Positions 1 to 7,454 of a DNA stretch of 8,993 nucleotides are shown here, one piece after another. The translations under genes were made by a program, and so were the position numbers. Where the stretch lies: NCBI GenBank assembly GCA_031256575.1, contig JAIRQI010000036.1:1-8993 (forward strand). The letters are read 5' to 3'. How positions within the stretch are numbered: position 1 is the stretch's first letter; each line of letters opens with the position of its first letter. Below the pieces are notes generated by a model. The model had not been told where the DNA came from, did not search any database, and saw only the letters and a list, made by a program, of their open reading frames with translations. The DNA is from Coriobacteriales bacterium. GTDB taxonomy: Bacteria > Actinomycetota > Coriobacteriia > Coriobacteriales > UBA8131.

Positions 1-27
1 GTGCAAGGCACTAAGGGTTGGTTGTAA
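1..27 (+). CDS. Possible 3' tail of an upstream gene (truncated by window edge)
   Basis: Reading from base 1 gives eight codons (VQGTKGWL) and then TAA at 25-27. This stop overlaps the ribosome binding site of the next gene (AAAGGAG, 26-32), a layout common for tightly packed operon genes. In genomes with this gene order the upstream gene is often pnp (polynucleotide phosphorylase), but eight residues are far too few to identify it. The reading frame itself is only a guess, since an open frame of this length arises easily by chance. Confidence 0.3.
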   Translation: MQGTKGWL

Positions 28-38
28 AGGAGCCCAAA

Positions 39-1298
39 ATGTATCAGTTATCTACACTGGATAACGGCATCAGGGTCATCTCCGAGCGCATGGATAACGT
101 GCGCTCGGTTTCTATCGGCGTTTGGTTCAAGGTTGGCTCACGCGATGAGCTGCCTGGCCAATATGGCCTCTCGCATTTCTTGGAGCATATGTTCTTCAAA
201 GGTACTGCTAAGCGTGACGCTTTAGCCATCTCCCAGGATTTCGAGTCGCTGGGAGCTGATCAGAATGCCTTCACATCCAAGGAATACACCTGTTATTACG
301 CTCGGGTGGTCGATGACAAAATCGAGCCGGTGATCGAGATTATCGCCGACATGCTAACTGGGTCGCTGTTTGACCAAGACGATATTGAATCGGAACGCGA
401 GGTGGTCATCGAAGAGATTGCCCGTACCGAGGACAGTCCGCAAGACTACATCTTCGAGATTTTCGGAGAAGCGGCGATGCCTGGGCACAACCTGGGCCGT
501 CAGATTATCGGCAACCGCCAAAGCGTCGGCAGCTTCATGCATCAAGACTGCCTGAGCTACCACCAGGCCCACTACCACGCCGCAAATTGCATCGTGGCGG
601 CAGCAGGCAATGTCGACCACGACCACTTGCTGGAGCTGCTGAATAAGTATCTAGGAGCCATGCCTGGCGGCTTCAGTACCTTGCGAGAAGACCAGCCAGT
701 CACCCCCGACCCGTTTGTCTTGCAGCAAAAAGATACTGAACAGGCCCATCTGATCTATGGCTTACCGGGAGTGACACTCGATGATGATGACCGCTTTGCG
801 GCAGCACTGCTGGATGCGGCTTTAGGCGGCGGTATGTCGTCACGGTTATTCCAGGAGATACGGGAGAAACGCGGCTTGGCTTACGCGGTCTTTGCGACCA
901 CGATCTCATACGCTGATGCCGGTAACATGGTGGTTTACGTCGGCACGCGTCCAGACAACTTAAGCGAGGTAGTCAGCATCATCCATTCCGAGCTGCAGAA
1001 GATGCTGGCTCAGGGCATAACTGCCCAGGAACTACAAAGGATGCAGGACTACTTGATTGGCCAGACTGTTTTATCCCAAGAATCCACAGCATCACGGATG
1101 ATCACCCTGGGACGCTTCCTAGTCTTGAACCAGGAACTCTTGACCCTGGACCAGATTATCGAGTTATACCGAGCAGTGACATTAGATGACATCAACCGTG
1201 TGGTACAGCGTTTCTACCACGAGCCACCGACCCTGGCGGTGATCTCGCCAGCCCAGACTGATCAGCTGCAGCAAGAACTAGCCATGCTGATTAAGTAG
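39..1298 (+). CDS. M16 family zinc metallopeptidase (PepR / insulinase-like)
   Basis: This is a zinc-dependent M16 (pitrilysin/insulinase) peptidase of 419 residues, the usual length of the bacterial PepR-like, mitochondrial-processing-peptidase-beta-like branch. The inverted zinc motif HFLEH lies at residues 46-50, with the expected third ligand E126 in EREVVIEEI. The substrate-binding stretch NAFTSKEYTCYYA is at 76-88. The C-terminal half carries the family block GGGMSSRLFQEIREKRGLAY. No signal peptide is visible, so a cytoplasmic enzyme that trims peptides is likely; the true substrate is unknown. ATG at 39 is chosen because AAAGGAG (26-32) lies six bases upstream. An in-frame TTG at 18 would start before that ribosome binding site and is unlikely. 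It precedes dapB with a 145-bp spacer, as in many Gram-positive genomes. Family assignment is very secure; the biological role is not. Confidence 0.95.
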   Translation: MYQLSTLDNGIRVISERMDNVRSVSIGVWFKVGSRDELPGQYGLSHFLEHMFFKGTAKRDALAISQDFESLGADQNAFTSKEYTCYYARVVDDKIEPVIEIIADMLTGSLFDQDDIESEREVVIEEIARTEDSPQDYIFEIFGEAAMPGHNLGRQIIGNRQSVGSFMHQDCLSYHQAHYHAANCIVAAAGNVDHDHLLELLNKYLGAMPGGFSTLREDQPVTPDPFVLQQKDTEQAHLIYGLPGVTLDDDDRFAAALLDAALGGGMSSRLFQEIREKRGLAYAVFATTISYADAGNMVVYVGTRPDNLSEVVSIIHSELQKMLAQGITAQELQRMQDYLIGQTVLSQESTASRMITLGRFLVLNQELLTLDQIIELYRAVTLDDINRVVQRFYHEPPTLAVISPAQTDQLQQELAMLIK

Positions 1299-1316
1299 GT
1301 GGTTTCTGGCGCCAGT

Positions 1317-1428
1317 GGCTGACAGCCTAAGCTTAGCGGCTTCAACTAATCAGCATCTGCTAGACAGCATTTACTCGGCAACACAGGCTTGACGGCATCA
1401 GCTTAGAGGTATCAGCTTGACGCTATTA
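1317..1428 (+). repeat. Decayed 14-bp tandem repeat filling the M16-dapB spacer (about 8 units)
   Basis: Units start at 1317, 1331, 1345, 1359, 1373, 1387, 1401 and 1415, all in exact 14-base phase. Taking the unit at 1387 (GCTTGACGGCATCA) as reference, the others match by hand count at about 9, 11, 8, 10, 6, 10 and 11 of 14 positions in order, against about 3.5 by chance. The last three units are the clearest. The array starts 18 bases after the peptidase stop codon and ends against the dapB ribosome binding site. It has no coding potential that I can see. The TTGACG inside two units resembles a -35 box, but no good -10 lies at proper spacing. Confidence 0.7.
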
Positions 1429-1443
1429 AGGAGGAGGAGATCG

Positions 1444-2241
1444 ATGATTCGGGTATTATTCAACGGTTACCAAGGGCGGATGGGGCGCACCATCGTGCCC
1501 GTGCTTGACGCTCAGGATGATATCGAGTTAGTGGGAGTCTCAGACATCACATCCAGCGAGGATAACCTGGCCTTGCCTTCCGGTTCTACAGTACCAGCCT
1601 TCGATGATCTGGCTAATGCCCTAAAAGCTACCCAACCGGCGGTCTTGGTCGATTTTACCGCACCGACTGCCCTGGAGGGTTCATTGCGCATTGCTTTGCC
1701 GCTCGGGGTGAACTGTGTGGTAGGTACGACCGGTGTCTCACCGGAGACCTTCGCAGAACTGTACCAGCTGGCTCCAAACGGTACCACACTGTTCTGTGCT
1801 CCGAACTTCGCCATCGGAGCGGTGCTGATGATGGCTTTTGCCCGTCAGGCAGCCGCTTACTTCAAGGATGTCGAGGTCATCGAGTTCCACCACAATGGCA
1901 AGAAAGACGCCCCCAGCGGCACGGCCATCACAACCGCCCGGCAAATGGCTGCCATCCGCCAAGCGGCTGGTGTGGTTTCTGAGAGCCCCGGCAGCGAGAG
2001 CGAGCTGGAGTATAAGGGAGCTCGCGGCAGCAGTGTCGACGGGGTACCGGTGCATGCCGTGCGGGCCTCTGGCTTCGTGGCTACCCAAGAAGTCATCTTC
2101 GCTTCTCCCGGTGAGCTGTTACGTATTACCCACGACAACATCGACCGAGCATCCTACCTACCGGGCATTCTGCTGGCAGTACGAGCTGTGGAGAAACGCT
2201 CGGGCTTGATTATCGGCTTGGAGAACCTGCTGGACCTGTAA
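1444..2241 (+). CDS. dapB: 4-hydroxy-tetrahydrodipicolinate reductase
   Basis: DapB reduces the cyclic product of DapA to tetrahydrodipicolinate with NAD(P)H, the second dedicated step of diaminopimelate/lysine synthesis, in the cytoplasm. The 265-residue length is typical. Visible landmarks are the Rossmann dinucleotide loop GYQGRMG (8-14), D34 at the end of the second strand, DFTAP (70-74), VVGTTG (92-97) and APNFAIG (119-125). The catalytic stretch EFHHNGKKDAPSGTA (147-161) holds the proton-donor His and Lys and the substrate-binding SGT. The C-terminus ends in the family-like GLIIGLENLLDL. ATG at 1444 follows a strong AAGGAGGAGGAG ribosome binding site; the in-frame TTG at 1417 lies upstream of that site, inside the repeat array, and is rejected. 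It is followed by dapA after 99 bp. Nothing looks damaged. Confidence 0.97.
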   Translation: MIRVLFNGYQGRMGRTIVPVLDAQDDIELVGVSDITSSEDNLALPSGSTVPAFDDLANALKATQPAVLVDFTAPTALEGSLRIALPLGVNCVVGTTGVSPETFAELYQLAPNGTTLFCAPNFAIGAVLMMAFARQAAAYFKDVEVIEFHHNGKKDAPSGTAITTARQMAAIRQAAGVVSESPGSESELEYKGARGSSVDGVPVHAVRASGFVATQEVIFASPGELLRITHDNIDRASYLPGILLAVRAVEKRSGLIIGLENLLDL

Positions 2242-2253
2242 GGCAGTCAGGTC

Positions 2254-2280
2254 TTGAAGGCAGTTTTGTGGCGGTATAAT
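2254..2280 (+). promoter_or_regulatory. Candidate sigma-70-type promoter for dapA-rnj
   Basis: A perfect TATAAT (-10) lies at 2275-2280, 60 bases before the dapA start. The -35 is weaker: TTGAAG at 2254-2259 with a short 15-bp spacer, or TCTTGA at 2252-2257 with 17 bp. There is no extended-10 TG. Transcription would begin near 2287 and give a leader of about 54 bases. The -10 box sits inside the left arm of a perfect inverted repeat, so it may be controlled by a DNA-binding protein. Its use in vivo is inferred from sequence only. Confidence 0.5.
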
Positions 2281-2320
2281 CAAAAAACCAGTGTTCTGCT
2301 CTGCTTATACCGCAAACACT
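2271..2320 (+). promoter_or_regulatory. Two interlocked inverted repeats in the dapA leader (operator or RNA element)
   Basis: GCGGTATAA (2271-2279) and TTATACCGC (2305-2313) are a perfect 9-bp inverted repeat whose arm centres lie 34 bp apart. AGTGTT (2290-2295) and AACACT (2315-2320) form a second, 6-bp inverted repeat. The second left arm lies in the loop of the first and its right arm lies outside, which is the topology of an H-type pseudoknot. If RNA begins at the TATAAT promoter, the first left arm is not transcribed; then the long repeat could act only as DNA, for example as an operator overlapping the -10. In read-through RNA from dapB all four arms would be present. It does not match any lysine riboswitch layout I know, and it is too short for that riboswitch. 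Confidence 0.4.
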
Positions 2321-2340
2321 AGATAAAGAGGAGGAGAAAT

Positions 2341-3237
2341 ATGTCAAAAACACCACCGTTTGGCCGGTTTATTACGGCTATGGCAACTCCCTTTGGTCCT
2401 GACCTGGAGCTTGACTTAGACCGTGCTCAGGAGTTTGCCGTCAACCTGGTCAATCGAGGCAATGATGCTTTGATTATTGCCGGTACCACCGGTGAGTCGC
2501 CAACTGTCAGCAAGGCAGAGAAGCTTGAACTGTTCAGAGCGGTGTTAGCAGCCCTGGTTGGTAAAGCCCCGGTTATTGCCAATGTCGGAGGAAACAATAC
2601 TGCCGATTCGGTAGCTTTTGCCCAGGAAGCAGAGGCCTTAGGTGTCGACGGACTGATGGCAGTAGTACCTTACTACAACAAACCCCCACAAGAAGGTCTT
2701 TATCAGCATTTCAAAGCGATTGCTCAAGCAGTCGATATCCCCGTTATCCTATACAACATCCCTGGCCGTTCGGTAATCAACATGGAAGCCGCCACTACTT
2801 TGCGCCTGGCTTACGATTATGAGAATATCGTAGCTGTCAAAGAGGCCTCCGGTAACCTGACCCAGATAGCTGACATCGCATCTAATGCTCCGGAGGGTTT
2901 TCGAGTCTACTCTGGAGACGACGAAACTACTGTGCCCTTAATGGGGTTGGGTGGTTATGGGGTTATCGCCACCATCGGCAACCTGACCCCCGAGCGTATG
3001 AAAGAAATTGTCGTTTCAATGGCTGAAGGCGAGCATACTAAAGCCTTAGCCTGCCATCTCAAGCTACAACCTTTGATGAAAGAGCTGTTCGTGACCTCCA
3101 ACCCGATCATGCTGAAAGCTGCCTTGAAACTGGCTGGCTTTTCTATTGGTGGTGTGCGTCTACCGCTAGTTGATGCCACCGCCACCCAGATCGAGAAACT
3201 GGAGCAGGTGATGCAGGCAGTTGGTGTCATTGAGTAG
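2341..3237 (+). CDS. dapA: 4-hydroxy-tetrahydrodipicolinate synthase
   Basis: DapA condenses pyruvate with aspartate semialdehyde, the committing step of diaminopimelate/lysine synthesis, in the cytoplasm. The 298 residues form a class I aldolase TIM barrel of the DHDPS/NAL family. The Schiff-base lysine is K167 in VAVKEASG. The catalytic-triad candidates are T50 in GTTGESP (48-54), Y112 in VPYYNKP and Y138 in LYNIPGR, with R143 as the carboxylate-binding arginine. These residues favour true DapA over other family aldolases, and the dapB neighbour supports this. The strand that usually reads GTGSNNT reads VGGNNT (82-87) here, a mild variation. ATG at 2341 follows GAGGAGGAG at good spacing. 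rnj begins only 24 bases downstream, so the two are probably cotranscribed. No lysine-binding allosteric site can be judged by eye. Confidence 0.97.
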   Translation: MSKTPPFGRFITAMATPFGPDLELDLDRAQEFAVNLVNRGNDALIIAGTTGESPTVSKAEKLELFRAVLAALVGKAPVIANVGGNNTADSVAFAQEAEALGVDGLMAVVPYYNKPPQEGLYQHFKAIAQAVDIPVILYNIPGRSVINMEAATTLRLAYDYENIVAVKEASGNLTQIADIASNAPEGFRVYSGDDETTVPLMGLGGYGVIATIGNLTPERMKEIVVSMAEGEHTKALACHLKLQPLMKELFVTSNPIMLKAALKLAGFSIGGVRLPLVDATATQIEKLEQVMQAVGVIE

Positions 3238-3261
3238 CTGTTCACCGACAGGAATAACAAG

Positions 3262-5016
3262 ATGAATAGTGATAGTAAACAAGGCCGCACACCGCGTGAC
3301 CGGTCCAGTCGCAATGCTGACCGCCGTAACAGGTCTAACAACAAAGCCCAAGAAACCTCAAAGCCACTGAAGATCATCCCCTTAGGTGGCTTGGATGGCA
3401 TCGGCAAGAACATGACGTCGCTGGAATACAACGGCCAGATGATTATTGTCGATGCCGGGCTGATGTTCCCGGATGACGATCATCCCGGTGTCGATCTGAT
3501 TCTGCCTGACTACTCCTACCTGGTCGAAAACGCCCAACGTCTGAAAGCCATCATCATCACCCATGGACACGAAGACCATACTGGGGCATTGCCTTACCTG
3601 CTAAAAGACCTCGGCCGCTTGGATTTACCAATATATGGATCAAAACTGACGCTCGGCTTGATTGAAGGCAAGCTCGCTGAGCATCGAATCAAGAACCCAC
3701 CCTTTCGCGAGGTCAAGGCCTCTGAACAACTGACCATCGGTGACTTCAAAGTAGAGTTCTTCAGTGTCAACCACTCCATACCTGCTGCTTTGGGACTGTT
3801 TATCCGAACCCCTGCCGGCAGTGTTCTGCACACTGGTGACTTCAAGCTCGATCAGACTCCAATCGATGGTGTGTTCACTGATTATCAATCGATTACCCGC
3901 TTTGCAGAGAGCGGTATCGACCTGATGCTCTCTGATTCAACGAATGCGGTTAACCGCGGCTTTACCCAATCGGAGGCTGAGGTCGGCAAGGTTTTACAAT
4001 CGATTGTCAAGAATGCTGAGAAGCGGGTAATCGTCGCGGCCTTCTCCAGTCATATACACCGTATCCAGCAGGTCTGTGATGCGGCAATTGCCGCTGGCCG
4101 GAAGATTGCTGTGACCGGCCGCTCGATGCTCACCAATACCCAGATTGCCCAGGAGCTGGGCTACCTGCGGGTTCCCGCTGACAGCATCATCGATGCTTAC
4201 AATGCCAAGGACATTCCTCGTAACGATATCGTCATCCTCTGCACCGGCAGCCAGGGAGAGCCGCTTTCGGCCCTGGCCAGGATGGCCAATGGCGAGCATC
4301 GTACAGTACCTATCGAACCAGGTGATACGGTGATTATCTCGGCTTCACCGGTACCGGGTAATGAGAAAGCGGTGACCCGGGTCATCAACGCGCTCTCTAA
4401 AATCGGCGCTGAAGTCTACGACAAGCAGCGTGACCTGGTGCATGTCTCCGGGCATGCCAGTGCTGAAGAGCTGAAGCTGATGATGGTAATGGCCCATCCA
4501 CGCGGGTTTATGCCGGTGCACGGAGAGACCCGCCACCTGCGAGCCCATGCCAAACTAGCTGAAGATGTTGGGGTGTCCCGTAAATCCATCTATGTACTGG
4601 AGAATGGCGATTGTCTTTTGATGGAGAATGGCAAGCTGCGCCGAGGTGAGCCGGTGGAGAGCGGTATCATCTATGTCGATGGCTTGTCGGTAGGGGATAT
4701 CTCAGCTGTAGTCCTAAAAGACCGCCAGACCTTAGCTTCCGATGGTGTAGTGACAGTTGTTTGCCAGGTGCGGAGCAAAGACGGCCGCCCCGTCGGCCGT
4801 CCCGAGGTGATTATGCGGGGAGTCGCCGGTTCTGAGGATAGCGAGCTACTGGCTGATTTGGTCAGCATAGTCGAAAAGACTGCCGCGAGCTTTGCCAAAG
4901 ACCAACACTTGAACACCAACCAGCTGAAGCGTGCTTTGCGTGAAAGGATACTCGGGCTGCTCTGGGAGCGTGCTCATCGGCGCCCGATGGTTATCCCGCT
5001 GATTTTAGAAGTGTGA
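3262..5016 (+). CDS. rnj: Ribonuclease J (beta-CASP metallo-beta-lactamase nuclease)
   Basis: RNase J is a 5'-to-3' exonuclease and endonuclease in mRNA decay and rRNA maturation, acting in the cytoplasm. The 584-residue protein starts with a polar, Arg/Asn-rich extension (about 1-33), as in actinobacterial forms and absent from the Bacillus enzymes. The metallo-beta-lactamase core follows: GGLDGIGKN (42-50), the zinc motif HGHEDH (101-106), NHSIP with H171, and HTGDF with H190 and D193. The beta-CASP insert begins around DSTNA (D225). Further conserved histidines are H398 in SGHAS and H420 in MPVHGE. The C-terminal domain runs to the end. Most RNase J proteins read GGxGEIGKN where this one has GGLDGIGKN; this may be lineage-specific. 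ATG at 3262 has a modest AGGA site (3250-3253); the extension is low in complexity, but no better start lies before the core. No U-tract terminator follows. Confidence 0.95.
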   Translation: MNSDSKQGRTPRDRSSRNADRRNRSNNKAQETSKPLKIIPLGGLDGIGKNMTSLEYNGQMIIVDAGLMFPDDDHPGVDLILPDYSYLVENAQRLKAIIITHGHEDHTGALPYLLKDLGRLDLPIYGSKLTLGLIEGKLAEHRIKNPPFREVKASEQLTIGDFKVEFFSVNHSIPAALGLFIRTPAGSVLHTGDFKLDQTPIDGVFTDYQSITRFAESGIDLMLSDSTNAVNRGFTQSEAEVGKVLQSIVKNAEKRVIVAAFSSHIHRIQQVCDAAIAAGRKIAVTGRSMLTNTQIAQELGYLRVPADSIIDAYNAKDIPRNDIVILCTGSQGEPLSALARMANGEHRTVPIEPGDTVIISASPVPGNEKAVTRVINALSKIGAEVYDKQRDLVHVSGHASAEELKLMMVMAHPRGFMPVHGETRHLRAHAKLAEDVGVSRKSIYVLENGDCLLMENGKLRRGEPVESGIIYVDGLSVGDISAVVLKDRQTLASDGVVTVVCQVRSKDGRPVGRPEVIMRGVAGSEDSELLADLVSIVEKTAASFAKDQHLNTNQLKRALRERILGLLWERAHRRPMVIPLILEV

Positions 5017-5059
5017 TTGCTTAGATACTTCCAATTTGTGAAAATTCCGTACATTTAGC

Positions 5060-5088
5060 TTAACAGCATAGCTATTGAATGTGATAAT
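5060..5088 (+). promoter_or_regulatory. Strong sigma-70-type promoter for the ABC transporter pair
   Basis: TTAACA (5060-5065, five of six to consensus) is followed by an exact 17-bp spacer and GATAAT (5083-5088, five of six). A TG at 5080-5081, one base before the -10, makes it an extended -10. Transcription would start near 5095, about 29 bases before the permease ATG. The spacer around it is AT-rich compared with the genes on either side. A short inverted repeat, TAGCT (5056-5060) and AGCTA (5070-5074), flanks the -35. This suggests the transporter is an independent transcription unit from dapA-rnj. Confidence 0.7.
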
Positions 5089-5091
5089 TAC

Positions 5092-5101
5092 TCAGGCCTG
5101 A
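5092..5101. promoter_or_regulatory. 10-bp perfect palindrome at the predicted transcription start (candidate operator)
   Basis: TCAGGCCTGA is a perfect palindrome, placed 3 bases after the -10 box and spanning the predicted +1. That position would suit a repressor operator. It is short, and a GC-rich 10-bp palindrome can occur by chance, so this is a suggestion only. No regulator gene is encoded nearby in this window. Confidence 0.3.
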
Positions 5102-5123
5102 TTACGAGAGGGAGTAGTTAGCT

Positions 5124-7454
5124 ATGTTCCTAGCCTTATTGAAACGCGATATCGTCTTCAACAAGCTGTCCAGTGCCATTCTCTGCTCGTTTGTTATGCT
5201 TGCGGCAACGCTGGTTGCTGCGGCTTTCTGTATCATCGCTGAAATGAGCGGAGCAAGCACCGTCTTTTACGCTGAGGCTGACCCGCCACACTATTTTCAG
5301 ATGGTCACCGGCGATATCGACCAGCAGGCAATAGATGCTTTTTCAAATGCAAATGAGCTGGTTGACGAGCAACAGACGCTGGAGCTGTTAGGCATCGACA
5401 ACAGCCATATCTACTACGCAGACGACCTCGACCCCTATGCCGACAGTATCATGGAGATGAGTTTTGTCACCCAAAGCACCAGTTTCGACTATCTGCTAGA
5501 CGAGCAGAATGCCGTGGCCAGCGTACAGCCTGGCCAGGTTCTGGCACCGCTTTATACCATCGATGCCTTTGGCTTGGCAGCAGGAGACCAGCTGACCATC
5601 CGGGACGGTGACTTCATTCTGATTCTCACTGTCGCTGGGTTTTTACGGGACTCGCAGATGAATCCTTCGCTGGTCTCCTCCAAACGCTTTTTAGTCTGTA
5701 CTGAAGACTACAATCTTCTGAAAGCGAACACTGGCGAAGTCGAGTACATGGTCGAGTTCAAACTGCTGGACCAGAGCCGGACCGGTGAGTTTGCTTTGGA
5801 GTATCTCGAATCAGGGCTCCCGTCTGGGGTGGCTATTACTTTGCCGATGATCAGCTTGATGAATGCCTTGTCTGGCGGACTTTCGGCGGTGGTGCTGATA
5901 TTCGCCAGCTTGCTGCTGATAGCTATCGCCTTGCTCTGTCTGCGCTTCACGATTCTGGCTTCTTTGGAGGAGGAATACCGTGAGGTCGGGGTGATGAAGG
6001 CGATTGGTATCGCTCCCCGCCAAATCAGCCGCTTGTACAAGACCAAATACTACGCGCTTGGTGCGGCTTCCTGCTTGGTCGGTTATGGGTTGTCTTTTGC
6101 TTTTGCCAGCTTCTTTACTGCATCTGTCCGGCTCTATATGGGCAATGCCCAGGTTTCCTGGGCGACTTTTCTGTTGCCGGCAATAGGAGTCCTGCTGGTC
6201 TTTTTGGTGATTGTGGCTTTCTGTGCTGTAGTTTTCCGTCGACTGCGCAAGGTCTCAGCAGTTGAGGCGATTCGTGGTATCGACCAGCGCGGCCGTCTCC
6301 GGCAAGGTTTTCTACCTCTGCACCACAGCCGCTCTATCCATCCCAGCCTCTTGTTGGGCATTCGCGATGTCTTAATACGCTTGCCTAGCTATCTGACACC
6401 GATCATCGTAGTCTTACTCAGCTGTTTTCTGATTATCGTCCCGCTTAACACCTTAAACACCATCCGCTCACCACAGTTTGTAACCTACGCTGGCATTGGT
6501 GACTGTGATGCTCTGATAACCCTTCGGTACAGTGCTGACATCGACCGCCGCTTTCAGGATGCCTTAGCGGTCTTAGCCGACGACCCTGATGTCAGTGTCT
6601 TCGCTGAAAGGGTCACTGCCAACTATCAGGTGCTTAACCCAGAAGGAGCCTATGAGAACCTCGGAATTCAGAATGGTGATTTCTCGATTTTTCCGTTACC
6701 TTACATCGCTGGCCGGGCACCTCAGTCTGCCCAAGAGATAGCTTTGTCCTTTCTTACTGCGGATGGTTACGCCAAGTCGGTCGGAGACCCGATAGAGATA
6801 CGAGTCGATGCTGATCTGGTCACTCTGACGGTCTCTGGTATCTACCAAGACATCACCAATAATGGCCGGTCAGCCCAAGCCATGCTGCCTTACCAGCCAG
6901 AGGATGTCTTGTGGTACACGATTCTGCTGAAGTTCTCTGAAGGTGTCGACCAGGATGCCAAACTGGCTAGCTTCAGCGACCGTTTTGCTCCGGTCAAGGT
7001 CAACGATGTCACAAGTTTCACAAGCCAGGCTATGACCTCTACCATCAATCAGTTCGAGTCGGTTACCCGGGTGGTGCTGATAATCGCCATCGCCATCAAT
7101 GCCCTGATTACCGGGTTGTTCTTAAAGATGCTCCTGGCCAAAGACCACCGACAGATAGTCATCATGAAGGGTCTGGGTTTACCTAACTCCAGCATCCGGC
7201 TGCAATACCTGACATCCCTGGTGGTCTGCCTGATAGTCAGCCTGGGGCTTGGTATTGTGGCTGCCAACACCTTAGGCGAGTCGCTGGTCGGCTTGCTGCT
7301 ACGCAACCTGGGTGCAGCTCGTATCGAGTTCGTGGTAGATCTCGTTGGCGGTTTTATCCTCTGTCCACTGCTACTCAGCCTGGCAGTGCTGCTGACTGCT
7401 GTTTTTAGCCTCGGCTCCATCAAGCGCTACGAGAACCATGGTGTATTCGAGTAA
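5124..7454 (+). CDS. Large FtsX/MacB-type ABC transporter permease (two FtsX modules)
   Basis: This 776-residue inner-membrane permease is built as two similar modules, each with one TM helix, a large extracytoplasmic domain, then three TM helices. Predicted helices are about 16-38, 253-275, 311-333 and 350-371, then 424-446, 650-672, 698-717 and 740-765. The outside domains are about 39-250 and 447-648. After the second helix of each module comes the FtsX coupling motif that contacts the ATPase: YREVGVMKAIGI (285-296) and HRQIVIMKGLGL (675-686). Such permeases act in mechanical transfer or export of lipids, peptides or drugs rather than in a classic pore; the substrate here is unknown. ATG at 5124 follows GAGGGAG (5108-5114). 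The partner ATPase gene starts 64 bases downstream. No regulator or two-component pair adjoins, unlike Bce-type systems. Family assignment is secure. Confidence 0.9.
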   Translation: MFLALLKRDIVFNKLSSAILCSFVMLAATLVAAAFCIIAEMSGASTVFYAEADPPHYFQMVTGDIDQQAIDAFSNANELVDEQQTLELLGIDNSHIYYADDLDPYADSIMEMSFVTQSTSFDYLLDEQNAVASVQPGQVLAPLYTIDAFGLAAGDQLTIRDGDFILILTVAGFLRDSQMNPSLVSSKRFLVCTEDYNLLKANTGEVEYMVEFKLLDQSRTGEFALEYLESGLPSGVAITLPMISLMNALSGGLSAVVLIFASLLLIAIALLCLRFTILASLEEEYREVGVMKAIGIAPRQISRLYKTKYYALGAASCLVGYGLSFAFASFFTASVRLYMGNAQVSWATFLLPAIGVLLVFLVIVAFCAVVFRRLRKVSAVEAIRGIDQRGRLRQGFLPLHHSRSIHPSLLLGIRDVLIRLPSYLTPIIVVLLSCFLIIVPLNTLNTIRSPQFVTYAGIGDCDALITLRYSADIDRRFQDALAVLADDPDVSVFAERVTANYQVLNPEGAYENLGIQNGDFSIFPLPYIAGRAPQSAQEIALSFLTADGYAKSVGDPIEIRVDADLVTLTVSGIYQDITNNGRSAQAMLPYQPEDVLWYTILLKFSEGVDQDAKLASFSDRFAPVKVNDVTSFTSQAMTSTINQFESVTRVVLIIAIAINALITGLFLKMLLAKDHRQIVIMKGLGLPNSSIRLQYLTSLVVCLIVSLGLGIVAANTLGESLVGLLLRNLGAARIEFVVDLVGGFILCPLLLSLAVLLTAVFSLGSIKRYENHGVFE

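Noticed and set aside
18..38. TTG start at 18 for the M16 peptidase
   Set aside because: It lies before the ribosome binding site AAAGGAG (26-32) and adds seven residues with no family support; ATG at 39 is correctly spaced.
1417..1443. TTG start at 1417 for dapB
   Set aside because: The added codons read through the repeat unit and the ribosome binding site itself; ATG at 1444 gives a standard DapB N-terminus.
2271..2320. Lysine riboswitch upstream of dapA
   Set aside because: The leader is far too short for the lysine riboswitch, and none of its conserved core is visible; only the two inverted repeats are supported.
2955..3431. 158-codon open frame on the - strand across the dapA-rnj junction
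   Set aside because: It is antisense to two secure conserved genes, shows no recognisable domain, and is explained as a shadow of their codon bias. The same applies to the minus-strand frames at 1738-2088 and 7049-7423.
4975..4989. GC-rich hairpin CATCGG-CGC-CCGATG near the end of rnj as a terminator
   Set aside because: It lies inside the coding region and is not followed by a U-run; a 6-bp stem here fits coding constraint or chance.
5033..5046. AATTT-GTGA-AAATT hairpin after rnj as a terminator
   Set aside because: The stem is short and all AT, with no U-run after it, so it would be too weak for rho-independent termination.
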